The translations under genes and the position numbers were made by a program. A model generated the notes under the pieces. It saw only the letters and a list, made by a program, of their open reading frames with translations. It did not search any database and had not been told where the DNA came from. This document shows positions 48,092 through 60,487 of a DNA stretch of 64,000 nt, in pieces. Origin of the DNA: Phascolomyces articulosus (lineage: Eukaryota > Mucoromycota > Mucoromycetes > Mucorales > Lichtheimiaceae); the NCBI GenBank assembly GCA_025677815.1, contig JAIXMP010000023.1, positions 496,001 to 560,000 of the forward strand. Direction: 5' to 3'. The first letter of the stretch is position 1. Each line of letters starts with the position of its first letter.

Positions 48092-49163
48092 GTTTGTAAG
48101 AATATAAAAAAAAAGTTGTGAATGTAAAAAGAAAAGAAAATGAAAAATAAGACCTTATTTATAGACAACTTGGGAGGAAATAAACGCGTCGTCATATCAT
48201 CATCGTAGTTATTTCATCATCATTATCATGATCATGATCTTGTTTATGTGTGTATATACTATTATGTATTAGTGCTATTATAAAATATATTTTTGTTACG
48301 TTTTATGTTTCTTCCCACACAAAACGATTGGCTCATTCTCTAATTTAATGCATTAAGCCGAGAACATAATAAACAACAACAACACGTATTGTATTATATA
48401 TGTGATGCTCCCCGAACGGGCCGTGTGTATATATTATGGTTAAAAAAGAAAGATCTTGAAGTCTGTTACACTTATTGTAATGTGTGCATTTTCGGACATT
48501 CTTTTTTTATATTTTTAATGCGTCGTGAAACACTTTTGACAGATTTGGGAGGATAGCATTGTAAAAAGTGGCAAAAAAAAGAGCAGTCCACTTATTACTA
48601 CTACATACTACTAACTAAGTATGAACTTGTAATACTTTATCCCAACCCATTCGCCACAACGCTCAAGAAAACCCATTAAATTTCTCAGCTAAAAAAATGG
48701 CGCACCTGACATTCAAACTTTTTTATTTTGTCTAATAATGGGCTCATAAAATAATATAGTATTATAAATTGTTTATGGACTTTTCCTTTTCTGGTGAATT
48801 TTCACTTTGCAAAGTGTCTAATCATTTTGTAATTTATTTGGTTTCTTAGCATTCTTTTTATTTTTTGAAAAAAAAAATAGTAAATGATGTAATGAATTGG
48901 GGGGAGGGGTATTTTCTGTTTTTAGTATACTAAATGATACTATCGTTATATATATGTATAGAAGAATATTAATATTTGAATATGTACAAGAGGAGAATGG
49001 AGGAGTAGGGGAAGTTAATAAGGAGAGAAGGGTGGTGATGGTAATGATAATGATGATGTTTGATAATAGTAGAATGATGTGATTATGATAAAGAAATGAG
49101 CAAAAGGGAAAGATAAATGATGAATTGTTTTTTTTTTTTTTATGCAAACAGGAACTTTTTTTT
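48092..49163. other. Intergenic, C2 gene promoter to Ecl1-like gene 3' flank
   Basis: AT-rich. Contains an ATCATGATCATGATC short repeat near 48225-48240 and a CCCGAACGGG inverted repeat near 48412-48421. Frames in 48818-49183 are low-complexity. No gene seen. Confidence 0.5.
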
Positions 49164-49752
49164 TTATAAAGAAAAGTGTTCAAGTAAAATATTTAACCGA
49201 GGCATAGAACTTTTTTGGTGATGAACTTGAATTTGATTTTGTTTTTTCTGTTGATGTTGTTGTGATGGTTGTGGCGGTGATGATGATGATGATGCAAGTA
49301 AATCGTCATAGTGTTGATGATGAGAAGAAGTGGTTTGATATATACTAGAACCATTACTTGAAACAGAGGATGATAGAGATGGCATCGTATGATGTTGATG
49401 ATGATGATGACTATGTGATGAAGATGAACTTTGAACACTACTGATAGATTGTACTTCATCACCCCATGATGAACGTCGTTCCAATATGTTTGTGGTTAAG
49501 AAACCTCGATATTCGCTAAAATCGTATCCGAGCAAAGGGTTATGTGCAAGAGCATCACTTTGCATACATTCAGCTGAACAGTACAACGAGTCCTATAAAA
49601 AACAATACATGAAAAATGAGTATAAATGTACAAGTTTCAATCATGATAACCATGAGCTTAGGTCGCGTGTTTGTCAACTAATAATAACAATAATAACTTA
49701 CCGAGAAAGAACTAACAGCTTTATCACACCAGGAACACCAGTTTGTATCCAT
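49164..49752 (-). CDS. Ecl1-like small zinc-binding protein (copy A)
   Basis: Two exons (49702-49752, 49164-49592) give 159 aa. The N-terminus MDTNWCSWCDKAVSSFSDSL continues to YCSAECMQSD, giving Cys6, Cys9, Cys22 and Cys26 as a C-x2-C...C-x3-C zinc-binding set like the Ecl1/life-span regulatory factor family. The rest is S/H/Q-rich and probably disordered, ending SSMPRLNILLEHFSL. Ecl1-family proteins extend chronological life span and respond to nutrient stress in yeasts; function here is inferred. The intron position (after 17 codons, phase 0) is identical in the paralogue at 56.7 kb, so the two are duplicates. Confidence 0.65.
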
Positions 49753-50564
49753 TGCTATGATTTTGTTTTTGTATATATTTTTTTATATGTAAATGATATA
49801 TAAAGCAGAGGTAGAAAGGAGCTTTTGTAAATGAAGAGAAGTGTTGAAATGAAAAAGTAAAAGAAATCAAGAAACAGGTGCTTTTTTTATATAAAAAAAA
49901 ATCGTCACTTGGAAGAAAATGCAATGATGGTTCGAGACAATTTCTAAAAATTAAAAGATTTAATTGGCTGGAACAAATTTAAATAATTCTCGCGTGCTTT
50001 TTTCTGTAGCTTTCTTTCGCTAGTCTTACATAAATTTTTACTATTTGAAATAATTTTTATAATCATCGAAATTTTCTTTTTTTCGGCGTCATCGGCTTGA
50101 TTATGCTGATTAATTCAAACAAAAAAAATAAAATAAAATCCGAGATGTTAAAGAAGACCTTCTATCAAAAAAAAAAGTGGGGTTTCTCTATATACTTATG
50201 CAATGAAATGAGCAGTTGCCAACATACGATATATGAACAACTAATACCGGATTTGACAAGTCCATCTCATGATTTTTTTTATAATAGTAATAATAAATAA
50301 CAAATAATAATAAATAATCAGCCGTTCTTCAAACTTAAACTTCCCCATGCATTGGGAACTATTTTTCTCTTTTAATAAATTTACATTATGCACCAACATT
50401 TGCATACTTGGAAACATAATAAAAAGACGGGGCACGCACAATAAATGGCCAGCCCTTTTTCTCTCTGGGTACAGACCCATTGTCAAACAGAAAACAAAAG
50501 ACTTTTTTTTTTCTTTTTTTAACCGGTCCGATCCCGGTCCGCATTTTCTTCCGATAATATCTTA

Positions 50565-50905
50565 ATTTCAGAATGATGATGCCAAGCGAAGGCTTTGATT
50601 ACCCCATCTTGACCTTTATTATATTCTATTTATTGAGCATAAATAATAATAATGTTTCATCCAACAAATAACAAAACCCATTCAACTATCGATTTTTTCT
50701 TTCCATCCAATTGTTCCTCGTTGTTCTTTTTGTTCGTTTCCTAAAATGAAGTTGATGATCTTTTATCCACACTAATTCTACCAGCGCCTTTTTTTTCATT
50801 TCGAACGCGTCGTTTTTCTTTATCATCTTTATCATATGTTTTAGGAACAACAATAGATTTTCTTTTCCATGTTCACGATCATTTGTTTTATTAGCTAGAG
50901 GACGT
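50565..50905 (-). pseudogene. Relics of one or two genes: basic C-terminus and a WD40-like piece
   Basis: Minus strand, 50905 to 50741: protein-like KRKSIVVPKTYDKDDKEKRR, then VRNEKKGAGRISVDKRSSTS ending at a TAG; upstream the frame is broken by stops after N/S-rich sequence. Then at 50625-50565: KGQDGVIKAFAWHHHSEIKI, which resembles a WD40 blade start (AFAWHxH as in aladin-type WD proteins). Neither continues into a usable exon. I read both as remnants. Confidence 0.35.
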
Positions 50906-51461
50906 ATTATTATTATAATTATTATTACTGAGTGACAAAGATAGCATACAGGGTCTGTATTTTTTTTAGTTCATAAAGTTTTTTTTTTTTTTAGATTGGC
51001 TTCAAAAATAAAAAAAGACCCTTGCGGGTATATTATGCTACGTATATTATCCATTCGCTGAGTACTATAAAAAATTAGTAAGGGTTTGATTTATTATAGC
51101 CAACATTCCTTGGCTTTCTCTATTTATATACAAAAGGAAGCTTAAATACACAAGTTTCAAAAAGGATGCTGAGAAGACTCAGCGGGAATACCAAATGAGA
51201 AAACTATTTTCCACATAAATCATTTTATTCCTCAGTCAATAGTAACTGTTTGAGTATAGGAAAAAAAAACAATAGTAATTGTTGTTTATTTTATAATAGA
51301 AACCGTGACAAGATACAGAGTCAAAAAGTTCCAAAATATGTGTTGCTTATATACTTTAAATATCGCATTGGTAGAGGAAACCTACAGCCGTTGTTAGATG
51401 TTGTTAGTGAATATCTATTAAGGAATATATGTGCTGAAGTCCTACTTGTGATTGTAAAAGA

Positions 51462-51486
51462 ATATATATATATATATATATATATG
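51462..51486. repeat. (TA)n microsatellite
   Basis: An uninterrupted TA run following AAAAGAA. Similar runs occur at 15849-15869 and 59785-59806. Confidence 0.7.
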
Positions 51487-53043
51487 TAAAACAAATGAGG
51501 TAACAAAATAGCAAATCAACAGCAGCATATAGGCTATCAAACTCTTTGAGTGGAAGGGGTATATCGACAATGGGAAGTTAGCATAAGTATTTTTTTTTTT
51601 TGAAAAGCATGTCTGTGATTGAGAGATACTAAGGCGTAATTTACAAGCGTGATATAAGTGCTTGTGGATCTTTTCAAATATACATATGCATACCTTCTGT
51701 TGCTGTCATTGTAAAATATCACCTTCATAATTTATTTAATGAGGTTGACTATATAGGCTTGGAGAATAGGCTGTACATTCAGACATGGCACCATGAACTA
51801 GTCTGTGTAAAAAACATTCTTAGTTTGATAAGCTGGAGTGGGCCAGCAATGTTGCTGTGCAAGTGGTCAATCCAATCCATTCCTTTTAAGCTTCAAATTT
51901 TTCATCCTTCGAGTAATGATATTGATAGAAGGGATAACTATTGAAAGGAGTGTAACATGGATGTTAAACCTACTGCTTTACATCCACAATTATTTACACA
52001 TTCGTAAATGGCGAGAACTCGCGCTTCCACAAAATCAAACATCTTTTTCTTTATAATTAATTTTTATAATGAATTCCAATGTTGTTTGGCAATATACATC
52101 ATGTCTTTTTTCTCTTTTGCTATATAGTGTTATTATTATTTTTTTTAAAAAAAATAAAAGCAGATAATTTCCAACAAACTTTGATAAAATGGCTATACAA
52201 TCATGAGGACTCGGATAAATTTTGTTCAATGTTATCTACAGCTATATCGATAGGTATGATGCATGGTCATTCCATTCTTCTTCTTCACTTTAACTTCCAC
52301 CAGATGAATCGAAAGTTACGGATATATTCGAAGAAAATGGCATTATTTTTCAATCCTCTGGTGTGACAGAGAGATTTGAGTATGAGATAGTGGGTTGGAA
52401 GAAGAAGGGTCGTCAATAGAAGTGGTTCATACATTTGGTTAGGTTTTTTACTACAAGCTCCTTAATATGAAATTTCTTTAGAAAAAGCTGAAGTAGAACA
52501 TAAACAAACCAGTAGTATTCATAGGTTACTTCTATAATTATATTATGGTCAATAAATGTAATTATTACTGTCTTCACCACAACGGTTTCTTTTTCATGCA
52601 TGATAAAAACTACGGAAAACATAAGCTTGCATAAAATCAGAGAAATACGTAACAAGAAAGCTCTAGATTTTGTATATTTGGGTTTCTTTTCGATGACAAG
52701 TCATCAGCACATTGGCATAAATGAGTTAGTAATTTTTATTTATTTATCTGGAAGAAAAAAGAGTACTTTTAATTCGAATGGTTATGAAGAAAATGTAAAT
52801 CCCAATATTGTACTTTTTTAGCAAGTTGATATAAGAAAATTAGTACGCAGTGAATATAAAACAGAAAGTAATAATAGATGGAAAACGTGATATATATTTA
52901 TCAAAAAAGTGCATATCGTCATACTAGTAAGTAATATATAATTATGGAATGATGTTGCTATTTAAAAAGCTATGATGCTTTGGTCTGTACGTAGAAAAGA
53001 ATGATGAACAAACATAACACTACGGAAAAGAAACTTGTTAAAT

Positions 53044-53195
53044 CTAGTTCATGTATTTGTAACTTGTTATGGGGGTACGTGGTAAAATATCTGTTTGGAC
53101 CAATTGTATTGTATTGAAATTACCAGAATGAACATGAATATTTAACAAATTTCCTTCCTGAGTGCAAACATTCAATATTTGATTGTCCAGAAAAA
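53044..53195 (-). pseudogene. Isolated exon-like fragment
   Basis: After an AAAAAAATAG acceptor on the minus strand, 50 codons read FLDNQILNVCTQEGNLLNIH, VHSGNFNTIQLVQTD and then a stop. The composition is protein-like, but no upstream exon in phase was found. It may be a relic or the last exon of an undetected gene. Confidence 0.25.
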
Positions 53196-54078
53196 CTATT
53201 TTTTTAATAAAGTAGCTGATTCTTATTTTGTTGTTGATATCAATATAAATAAGAAGAATAAAACAAAATGGCCAGATACTATATATAGTGCATAATAAAG
53301 ACATTGACATGAACACCCCCCCCCCACTGAAGAATTAGTATATGTATTGAAGATCTAAAGTACATAGCATTATTGACTATGAACTCGATTAATTGTCTCC
53401 AGAACTTAAATCACAAAAAATGAAAAGGACCACCTATTTCTTTTTTTTTTCTGAAATTTGGGGTAATAGAGGCAGGTTTTTTTCTTTCATCAAAGAATAA
53501 AATAATCCTGGCAAAATAGGTTAAATCAGGTTTTTTTCTGGTAAAATAAACCTTGATACATATACCTAGATGATGGTTTTCACTCGTTATTGTTAAATGA
53601 AATACTTTTTTTATGCAGCCTCTTTTTTCTTGTGATTTTGTATATGAAAGATAGAAAAACAAAGGTCACTATATTATTCCATTAACATAGTAAAATATAA
53701 TAAAAATAGTAGCTATTATGACATTGTCATGATTGTTCGTATACGCACAATGGTTTGTAAATAGCATAATGAGGTATTCTATTAAAATGAAATCATTCCT
53801 GATGAACTTGCATTTTGTCAAGTTTTTTTCATGTATTCACCGGACTATTCGGGTTTATTATTTCTTATGGTGCTAAAATTCAATTTAATACAGGAAAACA
53901 GAGAATCATTTCTTGTTTTGAGGAAGTTGTTATTGGAAAAAATAAAAAGTCGTCAGTTATAGAAATAATTGATATTATGTTTATAGATAGCAAAGAACCA
54001 GCAATAAGATTGGTTCCAAAAAAACCTATAAAAGGAGTGAATATTTTTTCTTTTTTATATTCTCTCCATCAAATCTTT

Positions 54079-54153
54079 CACACACACACACACTCAAGCA
54101 CACACAAGCACACACAAGCACACTTACAAGCACACACACACACAAGCACACGC
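54079..54153 (+). repeat. CA-rich tandem repeat (unit AAGCACACAC)
   Basis: (CA)n followed by about six imperfect copies of a 10-bp unit, AAGCACACAC. The spacing is too short and the units too uniform for a CRISPR array, which is not expected in a eukaryote anyway. Confidence 0.8.
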
Positions 54154-54265
54154 ATGAAGTGTAATTACTACTATTTCTCTTTTATGGGTAGCGTTGGAAT
54201 TCAATGTTAAACTTTAATGTATATATATCTAATATGTTATGACGAACTGTTTCTTTATTTTATAG

Positions 54266-54593
54266 TTCCGTTGTCCTCGACAACGGTCTTCCGGGTGCCT
54301 GGGATGGTTCCTCCCACTCTTCATCAACGGCCATTTGCTTGGAGTTCCTGTAATGTTTTCTACAAAAAAAGCCGTGCAGTTGCTCAGTACAAGTATGGTC
54401 AAATGTTGATAAATTATGGGGGGTGTGGCCATCGGCAGGCAGGAAGCATCCTCTATTCTTACGTGGTAAGCATTAAATCTTTGTTTATTATATACATCAA
54501 TTACCAAACAATAATACTAATACGAAATCATTTTTTTTTACATGTCAAGATATTTCTTCTGGCCAGGACCTTACAATTTGCTTATATGGTAAG
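54266..54593 (+). pseudogene. Spliced gene relic, unrecognised
   Basis: TTTTATAG then a GC-richer block of about 200 bp ending in a GTAAGC donor near 54465; then an acceptor near 54549, a 41-bp exon-like piece and a GTAAGT donor near 54590. One frame joins the two pieces without a stop (for example QAGSILYSYV then IFLLARTLQFAYM), but the first block has protein-like text in different frames, suggesting frameshifts. No family recognised. Confidence 0.3.
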
Positions 54594-56654
54594 TTATTAT
54601 ACATTTAATAATTTATTAAGAATCGGATCAAAGAGGAGTGTCATTGTGGTTACTTTATAATCGTTTTCTAACTTACTCCTATCATTGTTGTTATTTCTTT
54701 ATTTAGATATAAGCATTTTGTTTGGATCTGGCTTTAGATTAGAAATATCTTGGATTTGTAAAAATAATTTAATAAAATGTTACAGTACATGAATAGATGA
54801 ATCTAACATTTAATACTACATTGTACAACAAAAAAGAAGTTAATAGTATCCTGAATAATGTACCTTATCAAGCACATGGGCGTGCTTTTTGATTCCTGCA
54901 CAAGTATTACTCTCCTTTCCTTCCTTTTGGGTTAATTATGTTCGTTTTTCAAGTTCTATTTATCTGCAGCTTTAAGTTCGACAAGAGAAACAGGATTTCT
55001 AGCAAATGATATCACATTTTACTGAAATCAATGATTTTTCCAAAAAAAATAAAAAAAAATAAATCACTGCATATGTTGCTGTTGCATTGTGAAAATTGAA
55101 TCAATTTTACGAAAACGCAAAATTATCTGTACATACGCTCACGCACTGTTTTTGTAGAAGGTTGTTCTGTACTTACTTTAGTAAAAAGCATGATAACTTT
55201 CTCTGCATACTTTGATAAAAATAAAAGGCACGTTTTCAGTGATACAATATTGAGAAATTCGAGCATTGAATAATATAAATTGTTTGTATGTAAAAGCTTT
55301 GAATGTGTATTGCCAGAAAATACCTTTTCATTACTCCAATCTTCAGCTGATAATAGCACTTTTGATTGATTCCACACGGCTCTTTTTTCGGCTTTTGTGG
55401 TATGATTTCGAAGTTTCTGGAGAAACCAAAGCAATTGGAACGTTTTACTTTCGTAATAGCTATTTTCAAATGATGGGTGATGAAACGAAGCTATTTTTGC
55501 TGTTGTAAAGCTGAGGCGGTTTTAGTCAAAGGTGGATAATGCAGAGGGTCTCGAACCGGATATATATGTATGTATATATTTTTGGAGGTCTTGCCCATGT
55601 ACACGCGAAGGAGGAAAAAAATAATAGATGTGAAAGCAAATTGGTTTGGGGAACTAGCAATGATTAAATAGAGCTATTGGAATGTTCATCATTGCCAGTC
55701 GTCATCATATTACACATAGCATGCATAAATTCCTTTCCTATTTTTTGGTGTAATAAATGATATAAATTTATTCATAGCTTATTACAGGATCTATACAAGA
55801 CTTGCTCTATTAATATTGACAAAATCTATCATTTATACAGTGGGTAACTTTATAGCTAGTCTACTACTAGCAAATATGAATGGGGTATCTCTTGTCGCTC
55901 AACTTTTTAGACAGGTTTCCATTCTATTACGTAAGGACACCGTAATTTTTTTATAATATAATCTATATGCTCTGATATCATCGGCTATTCTAATATAGTA
56001 TTATTATTAATAGTAGTAACCTTGGAGATTAAAAATAGAAGACTTCTATGAGATATTTATATTATAATCGATATATACTTTGTGTTTTCCATGTAGTTCA
56101 TTGGCCCTAGCGCACTATATTCTTTTATCATCGATAAAAGTCTTGGCAATGAAATATGCTACATTGTAAAATTCAAGACACTTACAAATCAACATCAAAA
56201 AAAATTTTGCATGGTTTTACGAACCCAATGTGAAACAAGAATTTGACATATTGAGCGATGGGTCCCAAGAAGAACATATATTTCATTGGGTTGCAGTCAG
56301 CCAAAAAAAAAAAAAGCCCCGCTCTTCGTTTCCAGTATTGTCTGATGTCATTATAGTGTGAGTGAGTGTGTGAGTGTTCTCAACAAAAAGAAATTGAGAG
56401 AGTCTTAACCTTTTCTGGATATGAAATGCGATCTACACTTTTTTAATAAGCGTACATATATATATATACATTTATTTTAATAATACTATACAAGAATGAC
56501 GTGTTATTAGAAGAGGGGAGGGGTATTTCTTTGTTTCTTTTACTGTTGTTTGGGAACGGTACTAAGTTGGTTTATATACATGTTATAAAGAGAAATGGGA
56601 AAGGGAATATTATTAATAAATATTAGTAATGAAAAAGATGAATCGTGAAACTTG

Positions 56655-57144
56655 CTATAAAGATTGCCCCAAGTTAAACTTTGGCATGACAAACGATCCT
56701 TTTTTTGGTTGCTGTTGTTGTGGTGGTAGTAGTGGTGGTGATATTACAGTGCTCGTTAATCGATTATTATCGTGCTGATGATTGTTTTGTATTATACTTG
56801 ATGCATTACTGGAAATAGAGGATGAAAGTGATGGAGGAATAGTGTCATTGATTGTTTGATATTGAGTTGTTGTGGTTGATTCTTCATCAGGCCAAGATGA
56901 CCTTCGTTCAATAATGGTTGTAGAGAAAAGGTTTCGGTATTCGTTTAAATCACATCCGACGTTAGGATGAGAATCTTGAAGCATACATTCTTCAGAACAA
57001 TAAAGGGAATCCTATATTAATAATACATCTCATTAGTAATCCAAGAAATTGATATTATGCTGATTTAGTATATTATTAGGATGATCAACTCACCGAATAA
57101 ATAGTGATGGCTCTATCACAATTAGAGCACCAATTTGTATCCAT
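56655..57144 (-). CDS. Ecl1-like small zinc-binding protein (copy B)
   Basis: Two exons (57094-57144, 56655-57011) give 135 aa. It starts MDTNWCSNCDRAITIYSDSL and continues YCSEECMLQDS, keeping Cys6, Cys9, Cys22 and Cys26 as in copy A. Shared blocks follow: a DxxEYRxxxxTxxxERRSSW segment (YRNLFSTTIIERRSSWPDE here, YRGFLTTNILERRSSWGDE in copy A), PSLSSSxSSNxSS, and a basic-then-hydrophobic C-terminus (MPKFNLGQSL). The intron has the same position and phase, with a GTGAGT donor instead of GTAAGT. Both copies read in the same direction, about 7 kb apart. Function as for copy A, inferred. Confidence 0.65.
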
Positions 57145-58574
57145 GTTTATTTAAAGATAATTAAAAATTGAAAAGAAGAAGAAGAATAAAGAAGGATCAA
57201 GTTACCCCCAGATTTCTCTTTTTATATATTACCAAAAAAAAAAAAGTGAAAAAAGATTGTTCGAGACAAAACAAACAACTTCTCACAATATACCAATACA
57301 AAATGACTTGTTTAAAAAAATCAGAGCCAAATGGATAAGATCGTCCACCAAAAAATGAAAAATGTTTCAACTTGATTGGTCGTCCAATGAGGCTAAACTT
57401 AAAAAGTCATGGTGTGTCATAATTTTTCTTTCATGTTTTTCAACAGGCACTAATGCAATAAGTTGACGCAATTGAGAGGTTTTTACTCATTAAAGTTGTA
57501 ATTGGCTTTGGATAACTATATGTATAACGTAGTAGTAATAAAAATTCTTAGTTTAATGACTTGAACCAAGACATATCGTTTCAGTAATAAATAATAAATA
57601 GTAATAATAATAAATAGTAGCTGTTGGTAAAATAGGTAGTCTAGTTCGTAAATAATGATATAATAATAATATTCCCACCCATTAAAAAGAATACAAATAA
57701 ATCAATCAGGAACAAAAGTAACAAAGTTTAAAAAGAATTCAATTTTTTTTTCTTGATCTGACTCTTTTCCCTTCTTCCTCTGTTCACGTTTAACAAGTAT
57801 GATTTTTTTCTCATGCAATATAAAAAAAGATCACCAGTTTTATCTACATTTGCTTATCAAGGCTCTCCTTAAATCATAACATCATTGATGATCATCTTAT
57901 TATCTTGATCTCCTTTCTTTGATTTCTTCTCAAACCCCCTTTCAGCTGTAAATCTCAACGGTAAATGATGCAGAATAACTATCAGAAGTGAACGGAGCGG
58001 AAGCAAAAAAAAATTCCGAATATAGGCGACACGGTCCGTTTTTCTTGGAGAATACGATGTTAATTGTTTCAAACGACTTTTTTACTTTTTGGGCTTTTTG
58101 GGAAATACGATGCCAGCGTTTTTCACTCTCACTCAATCATAAATCGTTATAGCTTAATGATTAAACGATGATATGATTTGTATGGATGAAAGTCATGGAA
58201 AAAGTGAAACCAAGGTGGATCCAATGACCTATTTTTTCACACCCTACCAACCTATCATTTTTTTTATTGTACCAGTACATTGTTTTACTTGTATCATTTC
58301 AAACCAACTTATCCCATCTCTTTCATCCCCCGGAGTTTTGAAAAAAAAAACCTTGTTTGCTGGGTTACATTTGTGAAGTCTTGGGGCCTAAACGAGAGGA
58401 GGAAGGTGCTAAGCAAGTGTATTACGCTTGGATTTATAAAAAGAAAAAAGAGACAGAGAGAGAAAGATATACAATTCATATTTCTTTTTTTTTTCTCTCT
58501 TGAAAAAATCCCACTGCCTGGTACACTCTCTTTATTTCACTTTTTTTTTTCTTATTATATAACATAAACGTATT
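57145..58574. other. Intergenic, Ecl1-like copy B promoter to F-box gene
   Basis: AT-rich, with an ATAATAAT-type repeat near 57585-57670. A modestly GC-richer part at 57930-58060 contains short frames that I do not support. The last 100 bp (T/C-rich) form the F-box gene leader. No gene seen. Confidence 0.5.
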
Positions 58575-59604
58575 ATGTTACAAACCATTCCTTACGACTT
58601 ACAACAAGTCATTTGTGAAATGGCTATTGGGCCTAATGGCACGGACCCATTCGCATTCAAGGCTATGCGAGTTTCAAAACTTTGGGCTCATTTTGTTTGT
58701 AGTATATTATACAGGTAGGTTATAAGAGATATTCAATATGGAAAAAGAGTATTTTAAGTAACAAAAAAAAAGGATGAGGGTTCTATTTACATATATATAA
58801 ATAAACAAATAAAATAAAAATATTTATAGGAATTACATTATCAGTGATTATTTACAATTTGTTGGTTTTGTCAAAGTTGTTTCTTCCGAAAACCCTCTTT
58901 TGCCTTATGGTGCATATATTCATTCAGTGGATTTAACCAGTGTGAACCGTTATGGTATTGATATGCGAGCACACAAGTTAATTAAACATTGTCCCAACTT
59001 ATTATCCGTTACCTTGGGTCATCCTACCTCCGTCAAACCTTCCACTATTATGATGATGGCTCGTCATTGTAAGAAATTACACTCTTTACAAATTGGTGGG
59101 CTTGAAAGTCATCCATTCATGTTGGAATGCAATTTTTCAAGACTACATAGTTTAAAGCGAGTGGATATCCATACGACGCCACTCACGGGACCTTCGTTGA
59201 ATTCCTTACCCTTGGGTCTTGAACGCGTTCGATTGGTGAAATTGGATGGGTTAGAAGATGATGATTTAATCACATTTACTAATCAACGTAAAGAAACGTT
59301 GAAATCCTTGGCCATTATTCGTTGTATACGTTTCAAGGGACCTATTGTTGATGTATTAACACCTTTGATCCATCTGGAACAACTGGAATTGGTAGGCGAA
59401 ACAATAGATGACAAACGTATGGAAGGATTATTTGATTTACCTTTTACACTCAAAAGTTTACGTTTATGTGATACCCAAATCACTGAAAAGTCAGTGTCTT
59501 CTTTAGCTGCGGGTCAGCTTAAAGTACATCATCTTGATATTTCTCATAATTCTTTACTTACTGATGAATGTGTAAGACCATTATTATTACAACGTCATTT
59601 GTAA
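58575..59604 (+). CDS. F-box/LRR-type protein
   Basis: Two exons (58575-58714, 58830-59604) give 304 aa. The N-terminus (MLQTIPYDLQQVICEMA, FKAMRVSKLWAHFVCSILYR) has the F-box layout: a leading IPxxLxxxI helix and a later VSKxW. LRRs follow: LLSVTLGH, LHSLQIGGLE, LKRVDIHTTPLTGPSLNSL, LERVRLVKLDGLEDDDLITF, LEQLELVGETIDDKRMEGL, LKSLRLCDTQITEKSVSSL and LDISHNSLLTDECVRPL. It would be an SCF substrate adaptor whose target is unknown. It is related in type to the gene at the left window edge; such genes are often numerous in Mucoromycota. Confidence 0.8.
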
Positions 59605-60487
59605 AAAAAAAAAAAAAAGAATCCATCGTGTTTCTTTCTATATATATATTTAACAATTCCCTTGATCCTTTTTTGTAAACAACAACAACAATCATCCATC
59701 CTAACATTCCATTATCATCATCATCCCACCACACTTCTTTTTCTTTTAACCGCGCAGTGTCTATATATATACATCTCTTTCTCATATATATATATATATA
59801 TATATATTTCTCTCGCCGACTGTATTTGTTGCTGTGTTGTGTTGCTGTAAATAATCTCTTTATAAATATATTTATATATATTTAACGTTCCACTGAACGA
59901 GTGTTTAATATGCAGCGAATCTATAATTGACTTTATTTGTGTAATCCAAACTTCATTTCTTGCGCCCTTTTTTACCTCGTTTGGACACGAGTAGGATACC
60001 CATTTTCAAGGGACCATTCAACCGGCGCTTTGTTTTTGATAAATAATTTGTGGCTCTTTGCACAGCTTTGTGTACAACCGTATGCTTTTTAAAAAAAGCT
60101 TAATTATAAATTATAAAGTTTTTTATTTTTAAGTATATAGTAAATAATCTCAATAAAGTACGAGACGGCCACAAAAACCCAACTTCATTAGCAACAACAT
60201 AATAAACTCTTATATCTGTCTCTCGTCAATTACATCTTCCTTTCTTTCTCTTTCTCCTTTTTTTCATAATAAGCTCTCTCTCCTTGGGAACAAATATTTA
60301 TATCTTGTTTTTCCCTCCGTTTTTACTTTCCTTTCAATCCATAAATTTTGTAGTTAAAACAACTCTTCTCCTTCTTTTTTGATATATTTTCTGTCCTTTT
60401 CTTTTCTTCTTCTTTCAAAAACTCTTTTATTATTATTACTATTATCTAATAATCCCATTAACAACAACTTAATTGCAACAACAAAAA
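59605..60487. other. Intergenic, F-box gene to Kre9-like gene
   Basis: A3' flank with a poly-A run, a (TA)n run near 59785-59806, then the promoter of the wall-protein gene with long CT-rich leader (60225-60420). No gene seen. Confidence 0.5.

Larger units (their letters stand above)
49753..56654. other. 6.9-kb gene-poor stretch between the two Ecl1-like genes
   Basis: Mostly AT-rich non-coding DNA, with decayed coding pieces at 50565-50905, 53044-53195 and 54266-54593, an AAGCACACAC tandem repeat at 54079-54153, a (TA)n run near 51463-51486 and a C10 tract at 53316-53325 (approximate). No complete gene could be assembled. Confidence 0.5.

Noticed and set aside
50520..50545. Repeated CCGGTCCG possible tRNA or snRNA arm
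   Set aside because: It is a short direct duplication only; no cloverleaf or snRNA features nearby.
54079..54153. CRISPR-like regular repeat
   Set aside because: The 10-bp CA-rich units have no unique spacers; it is a simple tandem repeat in eukaryotic DNA.
55540..55560. tRNA-like B-box (GGTTCGAGACC on the minus strand)
   Set aside because: The T-stem does not pair and no D-arm, anticodon arm or acceptor stem can be built around it.
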